Source: a bacterium (GTDB taxonomy: Bacteria; Bacteroidota; Ignavibacteria; Kapaibacteriales; UBA961). Taken from it: DNA of 10,968 nt. Below are positions 6,539 through 10,968 of this stretch, in pieces. Both the position numbers and the translations under genes were made by a program. The stretch spans positions 1 through 10,968 of the forward strand of contig JALHLL010000113.1 in the NCBI GenBank assembly GCA_022844575.1. Reading direction: 5' to 3'. Position 1 is the first letter of the stretch, and the number at the start of each line of letters is the position of its first letter. Under the pieces are notes generated by a model, which had not been told where the DNA came from, made no database searches, and worked only from the letters and a program-made list of their open reading frames with translations.

Positions 6539-8616
6539 ACTACGGTGTTACGGGTTTGATATTTAATGAAGGTCGTGATGAAAGCGGTACTCTTGCAAAT
6601 CGTGCTTCGGCAATGGTTGCGGGCGATGTAAATCAGGATACATGGATTGATGCGACCGACCGTGTAATTGTTCGTAATGAAGCAGGAGCAACCGTAAATC
6701 TGCGTTCGGATATTGACGGTAACGGAACGATTGATGCGACCGATAGAACGGTTGTTGACCGCAATATAGGTCGTCGTTCTTCTCTGTATCAGGTACTCCC
6801 GAACTTGAAAACGGAAGCTGATAATAATCGTAGTGCTTCATTGGTAATGATGTCGGAAAATGACAAACGATTTGCCGAAGCGATGAATCAGGCAATCGGA
6901 CATGCGCTTGTACAAGGCAAAGCCGTTCAGGAAAAAGACGGTCATTATACGGAGGCAAAAGGGGAATCGGCATTGGCTGCCGCTTCGCTTTCATATCAGG
7001 TTGCCGCTGAGCCCAGAATAGTGGGTAATACGGTGGAAGTGCCTTTGTACATTGTTAATAATGGCGATGACTTTGCTTTGGCTAATTGTACATTTGCCAT
7101 TGAGTTTAACCCTTCCGTATTGCGTTTTGCCACACTTTCGGGTACGGATAATGTAATATTCAAGAATGCGGATAATACGACCTCATACCAAGGTATTGTT
7201 CACGGGCCACGTCCGGGTATTGTTAATACGGTTGATAATTTCCGCTCTATTGAAATACTATTCGATGCCGCATTGAAAACAAATAAGGGCGTTAATGTCC
7301 CGAAATCGAAAACGTTTTTGGGAACCCTTGTATTCGATATGATTCAGAAGAACAGAGCAATTAAATTCGGCTGGTTTAATACAAGTGTATGGACAACTGA
7401 CGGCAGAAATGTAACACGTTCGGGAGAGTTTAAACCGATACCGACCATTTTAACCTATTCTGCTGCCGTTACCGTACCGAATGGTGGTGAGCGATATGCG
7501 ATACGTCGTTCGGCAAATATTAAGTGGTCTTCTGTTTCCGATGCTCCGGTGCATGTGGAATGGTCGAGAGACGGCGGAGCGACATGGCAACGCATTACAT
7601 TCAATACCGTTGCTGCCGATACGGAAGCACTTGCTTGGCAAACACCGGGTACACCTACCTTTAATAACTTGATACGGTTAATTGATGCGGAGACAGGTGT
7701 GGAACTTGACCGCAGCGATGCTCCGTTTACTATCGTTTCCATTTTTGCGGGCATTTCAAGACCGGCAAATACCGACCCTGTTTATAAATACGGTATGACC
7801 GATAATATTCTATGGTCAAGCGAGGGCGTGGATAATGCACGATTTGAATTTACCGATTTGAATAATACGACAATGGGATGGAAACAAGTGGTTTCATCAC
7901 GCCGTGCTTCCGATGGTAAAAGCCAATGGACTATACCTGCAAATGTTAATTCGACAAGAGCGGTGGTTCGTATGATTGATATGTACGATCAGATGGAAAT
8001 TACCCGTTCGGGAGAATTTAAAGTACTTGCGGGTACATTAACCTTTACATATCCGCGCGAAGATGTGAAGTTAAAAGCACTTGCGAAAGATAGAATACGG
8101 TGGAGCATTAAAAACGCAGTAAAATTAGCCGATATAGAATTCAGTTCCGATGGAGGTAATACTTGGGTTACCGTAAAAGAGAATGTAGATGTTACAAAAG
8201 GTCTTTTGGAGTGGACAATTCCTTCTATCAATACGACAAAAGGTACGTTAAGAGCGATTTATCCGAAAACTCCCGAATTGGAATATGACAGAACTACATT
8301 CTTTACGATAAGCGGAGCGATTACTTCTGTAGATGATGATAAAGTAAATGGCGGAATTGAAATTTCGGAACCGATACCGAATCCGGCAAGTAGTAGCAGT
8401 GTTATTCGCTTCAATGTACCCCAAAGAAGACATGTTTCGGTGAGCATTCTTAACTCAATCGGTCAAGTAGTGAGCATCATCGCCGATAATACTTTGTATG
8501 AAAGTGGCGAAAACGCAATAACTGTTGATACAAAACAACTTATGTCGGGTACATATATGGTAAGATTTGAAACGGACGGAATGGTAACATTAAAAACTTT
8601 ACTGGTAATACAGTAA
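6418..8616 (+). CDS. C-terminal fragment: dockerin, cohesin-like, three Ig-like domains and T9SS sorting domain
   Basis: This is the final in-frame part of the giant gene. The nominal TTG at 6418 gives about 20 meaningless residues before NNRYAAFGVF picks up the preceding module. Dockerin at 6622-6774: two calcium loops, DVNQDTWIDATD (6625-6660) and DIDGNGTIDATD (6709-6744), each keep the D-x-D/N-x-D/N...I-D-x-x-D ligands. A cohesin-like domain follows (about 6991-7410). Three Ig-like units begin near 7453 (TVPNGGERY, IKWSSV, HVEWSRDGGATWQ), 7735 (NILWSSEGVDN) and 8029 (RIRWSIKN, IEFSSDGGNTW). The last 85 residues (8359-8613) are a type A T9SS sorting domain: PIPNPASSSSVIRFNVP, VSILNSIGQVV, LMSGTYMVRFE and a terminal KTLLVIQ. 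That domain directs the protein across the outer membrane and is normally cleaved by PorU for attachment to A-LPS or release. Confidence 0.8.
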   Translation: MERWHYKRIGTCQFAERCCCNAHNNRYAAFGVFSSDSTDINYGVTGLIFNEGRDESGTLANRASAMVAGDVNQDTWIDATDRVIVRNEAGATVNLRSDIDGNGTIDATDRTVVDRNIGRRSSLYQVLPNLKTEADNNRSASLVMMSENDKRFAEAMNQAIGHALVQGKAVQEKDGHYTEAKGESALAAASLSYQVAAEPRIVGNTVEVPLYIVNNGDDFALANCTFAIEFNPSVLRFATLSGTDNVIFKNADNTTSYQGIVHGPRPGIVNTVDNFRSIEILFDAALKTNKGVNVPKSKTFLGTLVFDMIQKNRAIKFGWFNTSVWTTDGRNVTRSGEFKPIPTILTYSAAVTVPNGGERYAIRRSANIKWSSVSDAPVHVEWSRDGGATWQRITFNTVAADTEALAWQTPGTPTFNNLIRLIDAETGVELDRSDAPFTIVSIFAGISRPANTDPVYKYGMTDNILWSSEGVDNARFEFTDLNNTTMGWKQVVSSRRASDGKSQWTIPANVNSTRAVVRMIDMYDQMEITRSGEFKVLAGTLTFTYPREDVKLKALAKDRIRWSIKNAVKLADIEFSSDGGNTWVTVKENVDVTKGLLEWTIPSINTTKGTLRAIYPKTPELEYDRTTFFTISGAITSVDDDKVNGGIEISEPIPNPASSSSVIRFNVPQRRHVSVSILNSIGQVVSIIADNTLYESGENAITVDTKQLMSGTYMVRFETDGMVTLKTLLVIQ

Positions 8617-8829
8617 AGCTGATGTGAAAAGAGTGAATGTGATTATGAAAAAAACGAAAATGAGTTCAAGTATTTTTTTATCCTTTTTATGATTAACTCA
8701 TAGTTGAGGTACACATGATCAGTTGCTTAACAAACAGTAAGGTGTTCTATAGGGGCACGAATACCCATCATATCCCATGCAGGATAAATTCAATGCACAT
8801 AATAAACACAATTTTAAATGGAGACCGAA
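8617..8829. other. Intergenic gap between the two large surface-protein genes
   Basis: This stretch is AT-rich and non-coding. The frame of the next gene is blocked by a TAA at 8815-8817, and no other coding frame is convincing. ATGAGTT (8660-8666) and AACTCAT (8695-8701) form a 7-bp inverted repeat with a 28-nt loop. It has no T-tract after it, so it does not look like an intrinsic terminator. TTGCTT at 8723 and TATAGG at 8748 are 19 nt apart, a poor sigma70-like pair. Whether the downstream gene has its own promoter here cannot be decided from sequence. Confidence 0.4.
8820..8823 (+). promoter_or_regulatory. Ribosome binding site (GGAG) before the beta-repeat surface-protein gene
   Basis: GGAG lies 6 nt before the ATG at 8830 and supports that start over the in-frame ATG at 8818, which overlaps it. 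AAAGGA at 8879-8884 lies 8 nt before another in-frame ATG at 8893 and is a real competitor. Confidence 0.45.
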
Positions 8830-10968
8830 ATGGATGATAAAAGCATTGTTCGGTCAGATTATTCATTGTTTCATAATCAAAGGATTGTTTCCATGAAACA
8901 TGCTTACTCAAAGCATTCCGAATCGGCAGCAGGATATATGCCGGATATTCGGAACAAACTGCGCAGGAAGGGTTTTACCCTTGCCTTTGCGTTGATTCTT
9001 GCATTCCTCGCGTTCCCGGCGTTGAATGCAGCGACAATAACGTCAACGGCTACCGGGAATTGGTCATCAACAGCTACATGGGCAGGCGGAGCAGTTCCGG
9101 GACCCGGCGATGATGTGGTTATTGCAGGACATACGGTAACGCTCGATCAAAGCGTTTCCATCAATTCATTGGTACTGAACAATGCGGCTTCTGTTTTCCA
9201 ACCACCCAGTGCAGGCGGTACCTATCAGGTAACGATAACCGGCAGTTCGGGCGGAAACTGTATTAACCTTAGTAATGCTGCTGCCTCATTCGACGCAAGC
9301 AACGGTGCAGGGTTAATTAATGTATCTATAACAGGTACAACATCTTCCGCTATTGCAAAAACCGGTGCTGCAACATTGGTGTTTAATAACCTAACGGTAA
9401 GCGGTGTGGTTACAACAGCCATAGACCTTACTGTTGAAGGGAACATTGATGTTTCCGGAAGCGGTTCTTTGGTTGCTTCGGCAAGTACAATCACTATTGG
9501 CGGTACAAATACCAAAACAATCAGTAAAGCGACGGCGGGTACGCTTACGTTTTTCAACTTAACATTAGCAAACACTTCAGGTAATAATGTTACGACAGCT
9601 TCTTCATTTACGGTGGTAAGCGTAATGACTGTCGGTGCAAGTGCGACTTTTGCAGCATCAGACGGGGCAGTTAGTTTTACAAATACCGTTAATGCGACAG
9701 CAATACTTGTTAATAGTGGTTCGATTAGCAGTTTAATTTTTAATGATGTTATACTTGCTAACACAGGAACTGCAACAGGTATTGCTGCAAGTTTTACGGT
9801 AATCGGCAATCTTACAAAAACAGCGACGGCAGGTACTGTTGAAGCAACTGTTGCAAGCACAATCAGATTTACCAATAGCTTGAAAAAACGTGTTTCTCTT
9901 TCAAGCGGCGGTGGTGCGGTAACATTCGGTAGCTTAACCGTTACGGACGGTTCATACATCGAAGTCGGTGACGGCTCGACAGGTGGCGACCAAGGTAGTG
10001 CGTCAATCGTTATGAACGGGATTATAACTGTTCAAGGGTCAGGTAAATTGATAGCGGTAGAAGGTACAATTACCTATGCTGCTGCCGGTTCAATCACAAC
10101 TGCTTCAGGAAGTACTTTAACGTTCTATAATCTTGCTGTTGCCGGTGCGGTAACAACAGGTTCGAGTTTTAATATTTCCGGTGCAGGTGCGGGTGCTTTT
10201 TCGGGTGCAGGTACATTAACTGCTTCCGCAGGTACGATAACATTTTCCGGTACTGCAGGAACAATTACAAATACGGGTAGTACATTCTTTAATGTGAACA
10301 TTGCTCCACTGGCGGTAAATCAGGTTGCAAGTATTTCAACGGCAGTTGCTGCTATAACAATCGGTGGTAATCTTACTGTTGCTTCCGGTAGTTCATTTAC
10401 AGCTTCCGCAGGTGCCATTACTTTTACGAACGTTGCGCAAAGAACAATTACGAATAATGGTACATTATCATTTTTCGGATTTACGGTTGCGGCGGCTTCT
10501 GATATTGTAACAACTTCAAGTTTCTCGATTGCGGATGTATTTACAAATGCTGGAACATTTACTGCTTCCGGTACATCTACTATTACTTTGTCCGGTGCCG
10601 GTGATAACATTCTAACAACAGCACCAACATTCCAAAATGTGATTTTTACCGGTGCTTCAGCACCTGCAGCTACAGGCATGAATATTAAGGGTAACATGTA
10701 TGTGAATGGTGCTGGTAGCTATACTCCGGGTGCCGGTACAGTTACTTTTAATGGTACAGGTACACAGTATATAGGTGGCGATGCTGCAATGGCAACTACA
10801 CCTACTTTCTGGAATATTACCGTAAACAAATCAAGCGGCGATGTAGTCCTCCTTCGTAATATTCGTGTGGATGGTGCTACATCGGTGTTAACACTTACAA
10901 GTGGTGACGTTGACTTAAATGGTAATCGCACGATTACATTTGTGAATGACGGTGCATCATTGGTGGAA
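8830..10968 (+). CDS. Large beta-strand-repeat surface protein, 3'-truncated by window edge
   Basis: The frame is open from 8818 to the right edge without a stop; 713 codons are visible from the ATG at 8830. A hydrophobic signal sequence (FTLAFALILAFLAFPALNA, residues 49-67) follows LRRKG and predicts cleavage at NA/AT. With this start the region before it is unusually long (48 residues). Starts at 8893 or 8938 would give more ordinary signal peptides, and 8893 also has a usable AAAGGA. The mature protein begins with a module common in secreted Bacteroidota proteins (TATGNWSSTATW, VPGPGDDVVIAGHTVTLDQS). From about residue 214 it consists of degenerate tandem repeats rich in Thr, Ser, Gly, Ala, Val and Asn and almost free of Cys, Trp and charged residues. 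This is typical of a parallel beta-helix or beta-strand-repeat stalk of a giant adhesin. A C-terminal sorting domain would be expected beyond the window. The same-strand giant T9SS gene just upstream suggests a shared export route and surface role. Ligand and exact family are not recognised. Confidence 0.88.
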   Translation, partial: MDDKSIVRSDYSLFHNQRIVSMKHAYSKHSESAAGYMPDIRNKLRRKGFTLAFALILAFLAFPALNAATITSTATGNWSSTATWAGGAVPGPGDDVVIAGHTVTLDQSVSINSLVLNNAASVFQPPSAGGTYQVTITGSSGGNCINLSNAAASFDASNGAGLINVSITGTTSSAIAKTGAATLVFNNLTVSGVVTTAIDLTVEGNIDVSGSGSLVASASTITIGGTNTKTISKATAGTLTFFNLTLANTSGNNVTTASSFTVVSVMTVGASATFAASDGAVSFTNTVNATAILVNSGSISSLIFNDVILANTGTATGIAASFTVIGNLTKTATAGTVEATVASTIRFTNSLKKRVSLSSGGGAVTFGSLTVTDGSYIEVGDGSTGGDQGSASIVMNGIITVQGSGKLIAVEGTITYAAAGSITTASGSTLTFYNLAVAGAVTTGSSFNISGAGAGAFSGAGTLTASAGTITFSGTAGTITNTGSTFFNVNIAPLAVNQVASISTAVAAITIGGNLTVASGSSFTASAGAITFTNVAQRTITNNGTLSFFGFTVAAASDIVTTSSFSIADVFTNAGTFTASGTSTITLSGAGDNILTTAPTFQNVIFTGASAPAATGMNIKGNMYVNGAGSYTPGAGTVTFNGTGTQYIGGDAAMATTPTFWNITVNKSSGDVVLLRNIRVDGATSVLTLTSGDVDLNGNRTITFVNDGASLVE
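9469..10968 (+). repeat. At least nine degenerate tandem protein repeats of about 53-71 residues
   Basis: Coding repeat units start at about 9469, 9643, 9829, 10042, 10213, 10396, 10555, 10717 and 10885, giving lengths of 58, 62, 71, 57, 61, 53, 54 and 56 residues, then a partial unit. Each follows the approximate pattern T-x-T-A-S-x-G-T-I-T-F-s-G/N, then I-T-n-x-G-T-L-x-F-f-N-l-T-V, then T-T-x-S-S-F-x-I-x-G-x-x-T. Clear examples are TLTASAGTITFSG (10213), FTASAGAITFTN (10396) and TFTASGTSTITLSG (10555). Nucleotide identity is mostly lost, but GCTTCCGCAGGT recurs exactly at 10222 and 10402. The units have therefore diverged after duplication and are not a recent satellite. Unit boundaries are my own alignment by eye. 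Confidence 0.72.

Larger units (their letters stand above)
2287..8616 (+). pseudogene. Giant modular T9SS-secreted surface protein, one gene split by two frameshifts
   Basis: Three overlapping plus-strand reading frames form one gene. Frame 1 runs from ATG 2287 to a stop at 2785-2787, the +1 frame is open from 2729 to 6538, and frame 1 resumes to the stop at 8616. The two shifts compensate, so the restored protein has about 2,109 residues. Domains in order (restored numbering, approximate): signal peptide 1-32; cohesin-like beta-sandwich 34-175; Ig-like region to about 400; LamG-like 405-630; Ig-like 658-800; LamG-like 808-1030; Ig-like 1055-1230; dockerin-preceding module with VVVQHRNHLP 1239-1440; dockerin 1446-1496; cohesin-like 1569-1710; three Ig-like repeats 1723-2008; T9SS type A sorting domain 2025-2109. 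Only the joined product has both the signal peptide and the sorting domain that T9SS export needs. The middle frame is open for about 1,240 codons without decay, so sequencing or assembly indels, or a very recent mutation, are more likely than an old pseudogene. Likely role: adhesion or extracellular matrix; the ligand is unknown. Confidence 0.85.

Noticed and set aside
6563..6994. A 143-codon minus-strand open frame
   Set aside because: It lies opposite the dockerin-coding region and its composition (His/Pro/Gln/Leu/Arg-rich) is that of a shadow frame.
8660..8701. ATGAGTT/AACTCAT hairpin as terminator of the giant gene
   Set aside because: It has a long 28-nt loop, an A/T-only environment and no T-tract after the second arm.
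8723..8753. TTGCTT and TATAGG as a promoter for the repeat-protein gene
   Set aside because: The 19-nt spacing and weak boxes are no better than expected by chance in AT-rich DNA.
9225..9959. A long open frame (244 codons) on the minus strand, with further ones at 10320-10697 and 10719-10931
   Set aside because: They lie antisense to the repeat-rich surface-protein gene. Their Val/Ala/Pro/Leu/Thr-rich translations mirror its biased codons, with no domain, start context or signal of their own.
10213..10413. Recent DNA-level tandem repeat or microsatellite in the adhesin gene
   Set aside because: Only a 12-base exact match recurs; the repeats are conserved at protein level but diverged at nucleotide level.

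Overview
The window looks like chromosomal DNA from a flagellated Gram-negative member of the Bacteroidota/Chlorobi/Ignavibacteria-Kapabacteria group. The case rests on a type IX secretion (T9SS) type A C-terminal sorting domain on a very large modular surface protein, an ATG-proximal signal peptide on every exported protein, few Shine-Dalgarno sequences on the left-hand genes, moderate AT-rich composition, and a flagellar fliP gene. Flagella are uncommon in classical Bacteroidetes, so an Ignavibacteria/Kapabacteria-type lineage is the better guess. That placement is inference.

Left part (1-1939, all minus strand): the 5' two thirds of fliP, a core protein of the flagellar type III export gate, runs off the left edge. 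Upstream of it come an AT-rich hairpin resembling a terminator, a small secreted protein that is probably an outer-membrane beta-barrel, and a small TPR protein. The last two are 39 bp apart and probably co-transcribed.

Centre (1940-8616): a 347-bp divergent intergenic region carries a perfect 13-bp inverted repeat. It is followed by one giant plus-strand gene for a secreted, cell-surface or extracellular protein of about 2,109 residues. As read, the gene is split into three overlapping frames by two compensating one-base shifts, near 2751-2760 and near 6477-6480. The restored protein has, in order: signal peptide, cohesin-like beta-sandwich, two LamG/concanavalin-like + Ig-like pairs, a module that precedes dockerins, a dockerin with two intact calcium loops, a second cohesin-like domain, three Ig-like repeats and a T9SS sorting domain.

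Right part (8617-10968): a 213-bp gap precedes a second large surface-protein gene, open to the right edge. It has an extended N-terminus with a signal peptide, an N-terminal module typical of secreted Bacteroidota proteins, and at least nine degenerate tandem repeats of about 53-71 residues predicted to form a beta-helix or beta-strand-repeat stalk.

Taken together, the window is a surface/secretion neighbourhood: an export-gate component, a probable envelope pair, and two giant exported proteins likely to act in adhesion, matrix formation or carbohydrate/protein binding. I see no mobile element, CRISPR array, tRNA or rRNA. No wholly new system could be demonstrated. The best leads are the broken or mis-sequenced giant gene, its combination of cohesin-like and dockerin modules, and the inverted repeat in front of it.
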